Shown one piece after another: positions 42,583-54,935 of a stretch of DNA of 64,000 nucleotides (position 1 is its first letter; every line of letters starts with the position of its first letter). Both the position numbers and the translations under genes were made by a program. Source of the stretch: Bugulina stolonifera (Eukaryota > Bryozoa > Gymnolaemata > Cheilostomatida > Bugulidae); assembly GCA_935421135.1 (NCBI GenBank), contig OW285190.1, forward strand, positions 930,001-994,000, written 5' to 3'. The notes under the pieces were generated by a model. It was not told where the DNA came from. It ran no database searches and was given only the letters and a program-made list of their open reading frames with translations.

Positions 42583-45500
42583 ATGTGTATGCATGTACAT
42601 GTATAGTTGGTATGTGTATGCATGTACATGTATAGTTGGTATGTGTATGCATGTACATGTATAATTGGTATGTGTATGCATGTACATGTATAATTGGTAT
42701 GTGTATGCATGTACATGTATAGTTGGTATGTGTATGCATGTACATGTATAATTGGTATGTGTATGCATGTACATGTATAATTGGTATGTGTATGCATGTA
42801 CATGTATAATTGGTATGTGTACGCATGTACATGTATAATTGGTATGTGTATGCATGTACATGTATAATTGGTATGTGTATGCATGTACATGTATAATTGG
42901 TATGTGTACGCATGTACATGTATAATTGGTATGTGTACGCATGTACATGTATAATTGGTATGTGTATGCATGTACATGTATAATTGGTATGTGTATGCAT
43001 GTACATGTATAATTGGTATGTGTATGCATGTACATGTATAATTGGTATGTGTATGCATGTACATGTATAATTGGTATGTGTATGCATGTACATGTATAAT
43101 TGGTATGTGTATACATGTACATGTATAATTGGTATGTGTATGCATGTACATGTATAATTGGTATGTGTATGCATGTACATGTATAATTGGTATGTGTATA
43201 CATGTACATGTATAATTGGTATGTGTATGCATGTACATGTATAATTGGTATGTGTATGCATGTACATGTATAATTGGTATGTGTATGCATGTACATGTAT
43301 AATTGGTATGTGTATGCATGTATATGTATAATTGGTATGTGTACGCATGTACATGTATAATTGGTATGTGTACGCATGTACATGTATAATTGGTATGTGT
43401 ATGCATGTACATGTATAATTGGTATGTGTATGCATGTACATGTATAATTGGTATGTGTATGCATGTACATGTATAATTGGTATGTGTATGCATGTATATG
43501 TATAATTGGTATGTGTATGCATGTACATGTATAATTGGTATGTGTATGCATGTACATGTATAATTGGTATGTGTATGCATGTACATGTATAATTGGTATG
43601 TGTATGCATGTACATGTATAATTGGTATGTGTATGCATGTACATGTATAATTGGTATGTGTATGCATGTACATGTATAATTGGTATGTGTATGCATGTAC
43701 ATGTATAATTGGTATGTGTATGCATGTACATGTATAATTGGTATGTGTATGCATGTACATGTATAATTGGTATGTGTATGCATGTACATGTATAATTGGT
43801 ATGTGTATGCATGTACATGTATAATTGGTATGTGTATGCATGTACATGTATAATTGGTATGTGTATGCATGTACATGTATAATTGGTATGTGTATGCATG
43901 TACATGTATAATTGGTATGTGTATGCATGTACATGTATAATTGGTATGTGTATGCATGTACATGTATAATTGGTATGTGTATGCATGTACATGTATAATT
44001 GGTATGTGTATGCATGTACATGTATAATTGGTATGTGTATGCATGTACATGTATAATTGGTATGTGTATGCATGTACATGTATAATTGGTATGTGTATGC
44101 ATGTACATGTATAATTGGTATGTGTATGCATGTACATGTATAATTGGTATGTGTATACATGTACATGTATAATTGGTATGTGTATGCATGTACATGTATA
44201 ATTGGCATGTGTATGCATGTACATGTATAATTGGTATGTGTATGCATGTACATGTATAATTGGTATGTGTATGCATGTACATGTATAATTGGTATGTGTA
44301 TGCATGTACATGTATAATTGGTATGTGTATGCATGTACATGTATAATTGGTATGTGTATGCATGTACATGTATAATTGGTATGTGTATGCATGTACATGT
44401 ATAATTGGTATGTGTATGCATGTACATGTATAATTGGTATGTGTATGCATGTACATGTATAATTGGTATGTGTATGCATGTACATGTATAATTGGTATGT
44501 GTATACATGTACATGTATAATTGGTATGTGTATGCATGTACATGTATAATTGGCATGTGTATGCATGTACATGTATAATTGGTATGTGTATGCATGTACA
44601 TGTATAATTGGTATGTGTATGCATGTACATGTATAATTGGTATGTGTATGCATGTACATGTATAATTGGTATGTGTATGCATGTACATGTATAATTGGTA
44701 TGTGTATGCATGTACATGTATAATTGGTATGTGTATGCATGTACATGTATAATTGGTATGTGTATGCATGTACATGTATAATTGGTATGTGTATGCATGT
44801 ACATGTATAATTGGTATGTGTATGCATGTACATGTATAATTGGTATGTGTATGCATGTACATGTATAATTGGTATGTGTATGCATGTACATGTATAATTG
44901 GTATGTGTATGCATGTACATGTATAATTGGTATGTGTATGCATGTACATGTATAATTGGTATGTGTATGCATGTACATGTATAATTGGTATGTGTATGCA
45001 TGTACATGTATAATTGGTATGTGTATGCATGTACATGTATAATTGGTATGTGTATGCATGTACATGTATAATTGGTATGTGTATGCATGTACATGTATAA
45101 TTGGTATGTGTATGCATGTACATGTATAATTGGTATGTGTATGCATGTACATGTATAATTGGTATGTGTATGCATGTACATGTATAATTGGTATGTGTAT
45201 GCATGTACATGTATAATTGGTATGTGTATGCATGTACATGTATAATTGGTGTGTGTATGCATGTACATGTATAATTGGTATGTGTATGCATGTACATGTA
45301 TAATTGGTATGTGTATACATGTACATGTATAATTGGTATGTGTATGCATGTACATGTATAATTGGTATGTGTATGCATGTACATGTATAATTGGTATGTG
45401 TATGCATGTACATGTATAATTGGTATGTGTATGCATGTACATGTATAATTGGTATGTGTATGCATGTACATGTATAATTGGTATGTGTATGCATGTATAT

Positions 45501-46495
45501 GTATAATTGGTATGTGTATGCATGTATATGTATAATTGGTATGTGTATGCATGTACATGTATAGTTGGTATGTGTATGCATGTATATGTATAGTTGGTAT
45601 GTGTATACATGTACATGTATAATTGGTATGTGTATGCATGTACATGTATAATTGGTATGTGTATGCATGTACATGTATAATTGGTATGTGTATGCATGTA
45701 CATGTATAATTGGTATGTGTATGCATGTACATGTATAATTGGTATGTGTATGCATGTACATGTATAATTGGTATGTGTATGCATGTATATGTATAATTGG
45801 TATGTGTATGCATGTACATGTATAATTGGTATGTGTATGCATGTACATGTATAATTGGTATGTGTATGCATGTACATGTATAATTGGTATGTGTATGCAT
45901 GTACATGTATAATTGGTATGTGTATGCATGTACATGTATAACTGGTATGTGTATGCATGTACATGTATAATTGGTATGTGTATGCATGTACATGTATAAT
46001 TGGTATGTGTATGCATGTACATGTATAATTGGTATGTGTATGCATGTACATGTATAATTGGTATGTGTATGCATGTACATGTATAATTGGTATGTGTATG
46101 CATGTACATGTATAATTGGTGTGTGTATGCATGTACATGTATATTGGTGTGTGTATGCATGTACATGTATAATTGGTATGTGTATGCATGTACATGTATA
46201 ATTGGTATGTGTATGCATGTACATGTATAATTGGTATGTGTATGCATGTACATGTATAGTTGGTATGTGTATGCATGTACATGTATAATTGGTATGCGTA
46301 TGCATGTACATGTATAATTGGTATGTGTATGCATGTACATGTATAATTGGTATGTGTATGCATGTACATGTATAATTGGTATGTGTATGCATGTACATGT
46401 ATAATTGGTATGTGTATGCATGTACATGTATATTGGTATGTGTATGCATGTACATGTATAATTGGTATGTGTATGCATGTACATGTATAATTACT
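42583..46495. repeat. giant minisatellite, 135 units of 29 bp
   Basis: Unit ATGTGTATGCATGTACATGT plus ATAATTGGT. The first unit starts at 42583 and the last at 46467. The 3884-bp distance equals 134 periods of 29 bp minus two, matching two 28-bp units near 46142 and 46432 (TATATTGG lacking one A). Variants include TATAGTTGG (array ends), TACGCATG, TATACATG and GGCATG. The minus strand lacks stops in all three phases of the unit, so three overlapping frames stay open for over 1260 codons each. This is a property of the repeat, not a gene. The unit contains a near-palindrome, TGCATGTACATGTA. Confidence 0.97.
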
Positions 46496-47044
46496 ATCTG
46501 TTTCTCTCTGATCATGCTGGTTCCTCTTCTCCTCATTAACTTTTTCTCTTTACTTTTTTATCTGTGCAAAAGCAGAAAAGTTATATATTGTAAGGCAAGC
46601 ATGATGCTGGTGAAATATGCTCTATTGTACAATAAAAATGAAATGTGATATATATTATACAACTGTAGAAATGGAAGACGTAGAGTAGCTATAGCTCCTA
46701 CTGGAGGCATTAACATTTACTAAATACGTAACAAGAGACATCGTATATGTTATAATGTAGCGAATACTTGGCGAATCTCCAAAAAATGAGTTTTTTCTCT
46801 TCATTTTGTAGGTTGCACCAAATACAAGTAGTACAAGTACATGTATATGAAAGGGTAAAAAGCCAACATTTACTAGAGTGATAGGCATTGTACACACAAG
46901 TAAACATACGAAGCTAATACTGTTGTGGTAAACATAACTCTATAGACTTAGCCACTCGTACTGCATCACATTATCATGAATAATTCATACCTAATTTATG
47001 TATGTTGACTAGCTTGTGCAGAAACATATCTTTTATACACTTAT
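46496..47044. other. no recognisable feature
   Basis: AT-rich flank between the minisatellite and an LTR-like copy. Nothing coding seen. Confidence 0.35.
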
Positions 47045-47608
47045 TGTATGCATTACTGAGCAATTATAACCTTTTTATACCCATGTAAAGAGGACCGACA
47101 TCTCAGATACAGCTGTAATTAATTTTGCACATGAATCTCATGATTTTAAGCAACTTTTGCTTTGGCTGACCTATTTTGAGCCGCCATCTTGTTGTGCAAT
47201 TTCCGGATGATGCTACGTCGGCCTTTTACCGGAACTATTTTCCAGAAGTTAGAATACTATATAAAGCGAATGGCTTTTACTATCATTGTCTCAGTTGATG
47301 CTTGGATTTCGATAAAGACACTTCTATACTACTTATACTGAGTCTTCTCTTGTAGTACAGGTAGTTCCAGCTGATAAGGTCTTCAACCTTGATGCCCGAA
47401 AAACCTACTAGGACTGAACATACTCTTTCTCAGTACAGCAAGCTAGCATTAACTTGGGTCCACATGGGTCGTCTTGGTTAGCTTATTGACTGCAAGTACC
47501 TGTCGATCTTTCATGTAATGACAAAGGCCTAGCACCACTCATAGGCTCTTCACTTTTGCAAGTAGGTCGTCCCAGACAACACACACTACACCCAGCGAAA
47601 ACATTACA
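47045..47608 (+). mobile_element. LTR-A copy
   Basis: TGTATGCATTACTGAGC start, ACTATATAAAGCGAATGGC TATA region near 47258, a polyA-like GATAAAGACAC, and end AACATTACA, in the same order as 24981-25548. The TSD is unclear. Confidence 0.8.
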
Positions 47609-47611
47609 ATA

Positions 47612-47950
47612 CTACAATATGCAGATGAACAATGTAGTTGGGTACAGTGTTGACACTACATGGTCTACATCCCAATGACGGCAAATTATAGCATTATATG
47701 CGTTGATACATTTACCATAGACGAAAACGCCCTCGGAATCACCCTTCTCCAATAAATCGCACGTGATGAGCCACTCAAACAGTGCGCATAGGCAAGCGAT
47801 GTTCTTACCTCGGTTTTGGAGAGTGAAATTCGTACAGGTGTGAAGACGACTTGAACATAGACTTATTACATAGCCTTCACATTCATGTCTCAAATGCTTT
47901 ACAGAGTAAATATTGTAATGGTACGCGCAGTCGTCTCCTACACCTGACAC
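47612..47950 (-). CDS. unidentified ORF, possibly one or two exons
   Basis: Open minus-strand frame of 112 codons between two LTR-A copies. It includes a Cys-rich segment (GDDCAYHYNIYSVKHLRHEC, then ISLCSSRLHTCTN and FTLQNR) that would be bounded by an acceptor (CAGGTGTAG) and a strong donor (CCGAG|GTAAGA). A second segment (CLCALFEWLITCDLLEKGDS) follows before TATG|GTAAAT. Codon-like composition and splice sites suggest a real exon of a secreted Cys-rich protein. No family is recognised. Confidence 0.3.
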   Translation of the reverse strand: MSGVGDDCAYHYNIYSVKHLRHECEGYVISLCSSRLHTCTNFTLQNRGKNIACLCALFEWLITCDLLEKGDSEGVFVYGKCINAYNAIICRHWDVDHVVSTLYPTTLFICIL

Positions 47951-48030
47951 TCATTATTATGTGTGCTTACATGTATATATCTACTTGCATTCTACCTTGT
48001 ACAACTTCTATATCATTGTATATACTTGGA

Positions 48031-48590
48031 TGTTTATTACTAAGTCTTTTAGTGCCTTTTATACCCATGTACAGAGGCCCGACCTCTCAGAATTACTTGA
48101 TATTCATTTTGTATATGAATTGGATCATTATAAGCAACTTTTGTAAAACCCGACCCATTTTGGGTCGGCCGTCGGGCTTCTGGTGGCCATGTTGTTGCGC
48201 AACTTTCGGACGACCCTATGTCGTCTTTTCCCGACACTACGTCGGGCGGAAGTCCTTATACTATATAAAGGGCATTGTTTCACTGTTCATTGTCTCAGTC
48301 TTCGCTTGGCTTTCAATATAAAGACACATCTATACTTGATACAGAGACTTTCACTTCCTTTTGTCAGGTCATTCGCTTAGCGGACCGCCTACTAGCTCGG
48401 ATCACTCTCTTTCAACGTATAGTCTGAAGGTCAGACTTGGGACCAGATGGGTCGTCTCTGGTAGTTATTGGGCTACTGAGACCGCTCGATCTTTCATGTA
48501 ATGAGAAGGCCTAGCACCACTCATAGGCATTTCAGTTTTGGGTCGGTAGTCGTCCAAGGACGACCGCACGAATTTCCAGAAACCATTACA
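48031..48590 (+). mobile_element. LTR-A copy, diverged
   Basis: TGTTTATTACTAAGTC start, TTTTATACCCATGTACAGAG, ACTATATAAAGGGCATTG near 48260, TCAATATAAAGACAC, end AACCATTACA. The order is the same as in the other LTR-A copies. Confidence 0.8.
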
Positions 48591-48978
48591 ATATATATGT
48601 TTTAATTGGCATCAGTTGGGATTGTATGCTTTTTACTGTACTACTTCTATGATGTTTTGATACTGTACTTACATGTACATACCATGTCGGTTTACTGTGG
48701 TGAATCAGCATAGCCTGCCACGGCATGGACTATAATCTTGTGCATACATGCATTGACATTGTTCTCATACATTTACTCTATTGCCATGCATTGACATTAT
48801 CTTACCATATACTCTTATACAGTACATGCATGGACATTACTCTACTATTATTATAATCAACTGCTTATGCATAGTGTGCTTTGTATTATTGGTCAGGTTA
48901 TCGCATTAACGCATGGTTTAACATTACTATGTATGCAATTATCTATTTAGCCTGATTATATCTTCTAAGTCTTTTACC
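48591..48978. other. no recognisable feature
   Basis: AT-rich, with CATTGACATT-type words. No coding signal. Confidence 0.35.
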
Positions 48979-49686
48979 TGTACACTTTTCGGGGCCGATG
49001 TCTCTAAACATGGCTATATTTATATATTATTCATACTGGACTATTGTAAGCACTTTTTGTGCAAGGCCGACCCTTTTGGTGGCCGACGTCGGGCGGAACT
49101 ACTCCATGTTGTTGCATAAGTTCCGGCCCGATACTTTATCGTACCAGCCCGATACCTCATCGTACCTTTTTCCGGAAGTGTTATTAGTGTAAAAGCCAGC
49201 ACATTTTCTGCATCAAATCAGTTGTTGATTGCGCTCTAATAAAGCAACATCTCCTAACTCGACCTAGAGGCTTATTCTTGCAGGCGGGTAGCTCCACCCT
49301 CAGGTCTTCTTAGACCTAAGCGGCTCGAGCTCACTCCATACTCGTTTAAGCAACTCTTTCTACACTCCTTGTGAGTTCTACACCATCGGACTTTAGCCGA
49401 TCCCAAATTCCTTATGAATCTAGCGTCGGGTTTAAGTCCTTAGATTACTACTACTTCTTTCTACACTCCTTTGGAGTATAAACCTACAGACCTACGTCGA
49501 CCCTGGACTCTTTCATAAGTCTCAGCTTCGGCCTACGTCATTATCAACAATACTAGAGCATTAACTAACTGTTCACTCTTTATGTAATGTGTGGAAGGTA
49601 ACTTAGTCGTCCTCTACCAACCTCCAAGCCCTTCCCATACCCGTGTCATAGCGGCACTCGTATGTAACACAGCTCAAAACACTACA
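48979..49686 (+). mobile_element. LTR-B copy (solo)
   Basis: Starts TGTACACTTTTCGGGGCC, has CTCTAATAAAGCAAC (AATAAA) near 49236 and ends CTCAAAACACTACA. TTAC-like flanks on both sides suggest a 4-bp target duplication. Same family as 40475-41923 and 63339-64000, opposite orientation. Confidence 0.82.
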
Positions 49687-52600
49687 TTACTCTTTTTGTT
49701 AACTATCCTCTTTGCTCGAATATACTCTGATCCGAGACCGTTTTGTACATCTTGTAACTCAGACCTTTTTCTAGTCCGAGACTGACCTATTAGTACTTAT
49801 TAACCTTTTGACCTCTCACCAGAAACACTTTTAGTGTAAATGTAGCCATGTTCACCCTGAACTGATCCAAGCTTTCTACAATGTAGCTCTCATTTCTTTG
49901 TGAGGTAGAATTAGTATACTGGTTGCCGAGCACAACTGACTCAAGTATCATGCCTCACAGTCATAGGCAACTACAACAGACAGGTACCCTTTGCATCTCT
50001 AGTACTTGTGATAGAACTACCCTAGAGCCTAGATGTTTACTGCTACTCATAGATCTGGCATTCCTCCAGTAGTGTAGCTTGTATTGAATACGTATTGAAT
50101 AAAATTATAAATGTTTATTGCAAGATATATAATGCAACAATGATTTTGGTCTCTCTTTATATAGGCAAGCAGACGACCAGTGATTTCTGGCGGGCACCTG
50201 GATGGATATTACACCAGTTAGCACAAAAAAAGTACGGCAACGTATGGTATATAATAAGTGTGATGGGACTGAAACTAGAGTCTATTTATGCTTTTCAATA
50301 CCATCAATAATAAACCATCACATAAATTACTAGAGAATATAATCTCTATAACTGCTATGTTGGGAGTTGTGGGAGGATGATTCAAGAGGGGACAATCAGA
50401 GACTTACCTTTTTAAGTATGACTTCTTTATACTAACTTCTCACTTACCTTAATTAGCATCTACTTCTACTTTGTATAAATGGATAATTCCAATTATGAAT
50501 GTCAATGTCCAATGAATATTACAGAAAGCGGGGTTCGTTAGGAGATCCGAACAGTCAAGGATATACAGAGATACTATAGAAAGATATGGGAATAAATCCA
50601 AGGAAGACGATACTGATTGACTTCAATGGGGGATATCACTGTAGGTCAGTAGGAATCATTCGGTCCTCCTTGAAGAATGGGCCAGTTTAGGGAAGCTCAC
50701 TGAGCAGGCAATGCACATAAGCCAATACACAATTGTTAGAAGTTACTATGACTAATTTACATTTGTATGCAGGTATTTTCTCAAGCCTTCAATTAAATTA
50801 CGACGAGTATACCAAGAGTAACACTGTGACTATACTATTTCAATTACTCACTTACAATTCTTAATTGAACAAAGGGTACTACTCCACTTTATCATGAATT
50901 TCTATTCAATACTTTCAACGGTTACTTATTTTACAACATCAATTCCAGCATCATCTATCTATCTCAATTTACAAGAGTTAATATACACTTTTGTATATCT
51001 ATATTTGAATTGATTACAATTATCCACTTTACTTAGAACAATCACTTAATCCAATTAACACTTCTATTTAATCTCAATACTACTAATGTATATCTATATA
51101 TATTACATGTATACGTACAGGGTATAATACAACAAGAAACCTTCTGAAAGAATACAAATCAATCAATATACGAGATACCAAAATAATAATCAGCGACTTG
51201 TTACTACTATTACAATCAATTACCAAGTAAGTACATAAAAATTATTGCGCTAAAATATTGTCAGTTGTTAAGGGAGCTTCTGTTTCAATTTAGATATAAT
51301 TTCATTGGCTAGCTAAGAAAGACACTGTATATTCCATAATTTGATAGAAAGTTAGTCTATATATATATATATATCTGGGTGAGGCTACAATATTGTCTTT
51401 TCTTGTTCGGAGAGAAGACAACTTCTTGATGTACGATTCTAATGTCTTTTACTTGTTTGAAGAGAAGATAACTTCTTGGTGTACTATTACAATGTCTTTT
51501 TCTTGTTTGAAGAGAAGATAACTTCTTTTACTGTTTCTCACATACGAAATGTCTGATATAAAATGATATAATATGGTTACATGTATATGCATGTATATAT
51601 TAAAAGACTGTATATTAAGGAAGAATGTCATGAGGGTCGTCCAAGTTAAAGGTACACCATGTCCATCACAATGGCAGAGGGGCATGTCCGAAAATCCTTT
51701 CACTCTCGTTATATCCTACAACTTCACTTAGTAAATAAATGAACTAGGAATGCCGGTGATGGTCAAAGCTTGCCAATGCTAAGACAAAGATGTAGTAGAT
51801 AGGTTCTTCAGCTTTCTCCTTCCACTATCTTTGGCTAATGTTAGTGTTGTATTATTACTGCTATTGACATAGCTATAAGATTATCCTCTAGCAAGCATAG
51901 CATATGTAGCAGCATGTTGTATGTTTAGTTGAGCATCAGACCTGTTTTAGGACTGACATGTTATGTAATATATGCAATAAACAGTTAGAGCAAGGCCCGC
52001 CTCTATAGAGTTATTTATGAGTTATCTTCTAATGCCCACCTCTGCGATGTGATTGGTCAGTGCCTATATTTGATAATCATTGGTTAGTGGAGATAACCAT
52101 GCCATGTAGACTGCTGTTATTAGCAGTAGATAGCAGTAGTGTAAAGTATAACACCAATACAGAAGTGTACTCATCTGCCCCTTTCAAGTAGGCAGTAAGT
52201 AGGTAGTAGGGGTCTCTTGTGTGTTCAGTTGAAGATCTACTTGTGATAGTCAAACGCATGGATGCACAGTGTGTACTGTATGTTCTATCAATTGTATACT
52301 CCATCACCTGTAGTCAACAGTCAGCCAGTTGAAGTTGATGGACTGGAAGGAAGATTGAGGTACCAACCATACTACTACTGACAGAATGATCTGCTACAGC
52401 TACATGTACACATTCAGGTACACTTAGTAGTGCACTAACTACAAGTAATTACACCATATTAGTATTGTTATTGTCATGTGTCAGTGTGTAATACAACATA
52501 GGTTATATTTTCTAATGTAAAGCTACTGTGTGCACTTTGATTCACTAATTCTATTGTAGCCTTGTCATGCTATACAATTTACTAACAAAGCATTTTGTGG

Positions 52601-52775
52601 TGATGTCAAGATTAATTCACCTACAATACAACTACTACTCGTATTCATCAAAGGGAATGCTTGTTACACCTCTTTAAATATTTGTAGTTTGAAAATAATT
52701 GTTAGGTGAATGGCATTCACTGCAGGTGTGTAATGGGTTAGGTGAGTACATGTACATGACTGTATATTATTTATA
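49687..52775. other. 3-kb gene-poor stretch
   Basis: No exon recognised. An (AT)n run lies near 51360. GAGAGAAGACAACTTCTTG occurs in three tandem-like copies at about 51410-51530. TTCCACTATCTTTGG near 51827 resembles the terminus of the 26.7-kb TIR element. Confidence 0.4.
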
Positions 52776-53395
52776 CAGTATGTTACTGTATGTATAGTAA
52801 GTTATACAGTGTGTATATATAGTAAGTTATACAGTGTGTATATATAGTAAGTTATACAGTGTGTATATATAGCAAGTTATACAGTGTGTATATATAGCAA
52901 GTTATACAGTGTGTATATATAGCAAGTTATACAGTGTGTATATATAGCAAGTTATACAGTGTGTATATATAGTAAGTTATACAGTGTCTATATATAGTAA
53001 GTTATACAGTGTGTATATATAGTAAGTTATACAGTGTGTATATATAGTAAGTTATACAGTGTGTATATATAGTAAGTTATACAGTGTGTATATATAGTAA
53101 GTTATACAGTGTGTATACATAGTAAGTTATACAGTGTCTATATATAGTAAGTTATACAGTGTGTATATATAGTAAGTTATACAGTGTGTATATATAGTAA
53201 GTTATACAGTGTGTATATATAGTAAGTTATACAGTGTGTATATATAGTAAGTTATACAGTGTGTATATATAGTAAGTTATACAGTGTCTATATATAGTAA
53301 GTTATACAGTGTGTATATATAGTAAGTTATACAGTGTCTATATATAGTAAGTTATACAGTGTCTATATATAGTAAGTTATACAGCATGTATTATA
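52776..53395. repeat. minisatellite, 24 units of 25 bp
   Basis: Unit GTTATACAGTGTGTATATAT plus AGTAA. GTTATACAG starts at 52801 and recurs every 25 bp to 53376. Variants AGCAAG and GTCTATATAT are clustered. AT-rich, non-coding. Confidence 0.95.
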
Positions 53396-53454
53396 GTACT
53401 ATGTTATATAGCGTGTACAAAATGTACATCATACTGCGTCTATTTTTAGCAAGT

Positions 53455-53498
53455 TATACCATAATGTATACACTAGGCTGTGTATACATTATGGTATA
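53455..53498. repeat. perfect 19-bp inverted repeat, 6-nt loop
   Basis: TATACCATAATGTATACAC, then TAGGCT, then GTGTATACATTATGGTATA. It directly follows the 25-bp minisatellite. Confidence 0.88.
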
Positions 53499-53654
53499 TA
53501 GTGTGAAGTAGTAATCGTATTCTCCATGGTAACCAATACACAAATAATAAATTGTCAATGGTTGTGTAACCATAGCTTGTTTTGCTAATGCAGAGCCGTC
53601 TAATGGCTCTGTGCTAATGTTACCAGCTGCAACATAGGCATAGCCTACATTACT

Positions 53655-54115
53655 GCACTTCATACATGACAACTCTGTTTCGAACTGTCTTTTTCGAAAT
53701 GTTCCTTTACCATCCAGTTCCATACATAGTAGTAGACTAGTAGTATAACAAACATGTAGTAATGTACAAGTACAACGTATAACATACATTAATAGTAATA
53801 GTATAACATATACAGTAGCAGTATAACATAATGTACATAGTAGTGAATTGGCGACTGTCCGAAAACTTTCAAACCCCAATCCCCAACCACGCACAATGTT
53901 TTTGGAACGTCCTGTTTCTAACTGACATTTTCAAAATGTCCTTTTTACCCATAGTAGTAGTATAACATACATAGTAGTAGTATAACATACATAGTAGTAG
54001 TATAACATACATAGTAGTAGTATACCATACATAGTAGTAGTATACCATACATAGTAATAGGCTACTACTATGTTTCGAACTGTCTTTTTCGAACAGTCGC
54101 ACATTCGATGCTACT
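53655..54115. mobile_element. cluster of TTCGAAA-type MITE ends with CATAGTAGTAGTATA repeats
   Basis: MITE termini at 53665-53712 (TCGAACTGTCTTTTTCGAAA), 53850-53955 and 54070-54112. They are separated by tandem ACATACATAGTAGTAGTATA units (53945-54060), suggesting insertions into a TAG-rich tandem array. Confidence 0.75.
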
Positions 54116-54185
54116 AGTAGTAGCATCACATACGTAGTAGTAGTACAACATACATAGTAGTAGTATCACATACATGTATAATAAC

Positions 54186-54935
54186 TAGTGCTGGGCGGTT
54201 TTGATTTGCACTTGCATTCAGTTTTTTTTTACTGATCTTTCAAAAAACTGAATGATGCCGAAGTTGTCTTCTACCCCTCAGTTTAATTGGTTTTTCTAAA
54301 TTCAGGAAAAAAACGAATCGAACCGAAAATTAAATACTCAATTTTGAGAGTTGTCACACTCTGCTTTGAACTGTAATGATGGCCAATTTTAATTTTGTTT
54401 AATAAATCGTAATTAAATACTTTATTTATTTCTAATAATATGCAAGTGTAGCTACTAGAATTGACTGAAACTACAGTAAATAATCACTGGGTGACAACGA
54501 TGGCTGCAGCTAAGTCTGTATTCCAAGATCCATGCCATCGGATTATGAAGATTGAAAGAAGCAGAAAATGGCGGCCATTTTAATTTTGTTTAGTAACTTG
54601 CAATTATTAAATATTAATTATTTATAATCATAGGCAAGCACAACTACTAGAATTGAGTGAAACTACAATAAGCCATCATGGGTGACAATTGACAATGTTG
54701 GCTGCAGCTAAGTCTGTATTCCAAAGATGACATCGAATCATAAGGATTGAAAGAAGCACAACATGAATTCACGTGTTTTCAACGCCAAACATTATCGGAA
54801 GTGTGTGCGCTAAGGGGCCAGGCGCATGTTTGAATTTCAAAACCACTGCATTCGGTTTCGGTTTGCATTTGAAATTTTCGCGGTTTGTGAACCGGAAAAA
54901 AAAACTGAATGATGCCGAAACGTCGTGCAGCACTA
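54186..54935. mobile_element. hAT-like element, TAGTGC family, copy 2
   Basis: TAGTGCTGGGCGGTTTTG start and GCAGCACTA end. Interior order as in 35470-36463. Flanks share TAATAAC, an imperfect target duplication. Non-coding. Confidence 0.85.

Noticed and set aside
42520..46536. Three overlapping minus-strand ORFs of 1263-1338 codons
   Set aside because: They are three frames of one 29-bp tandem repeat with no stop in any minus-strand phase. The same peptide cycle appears in all three, with no signal, splice or conserved flank.
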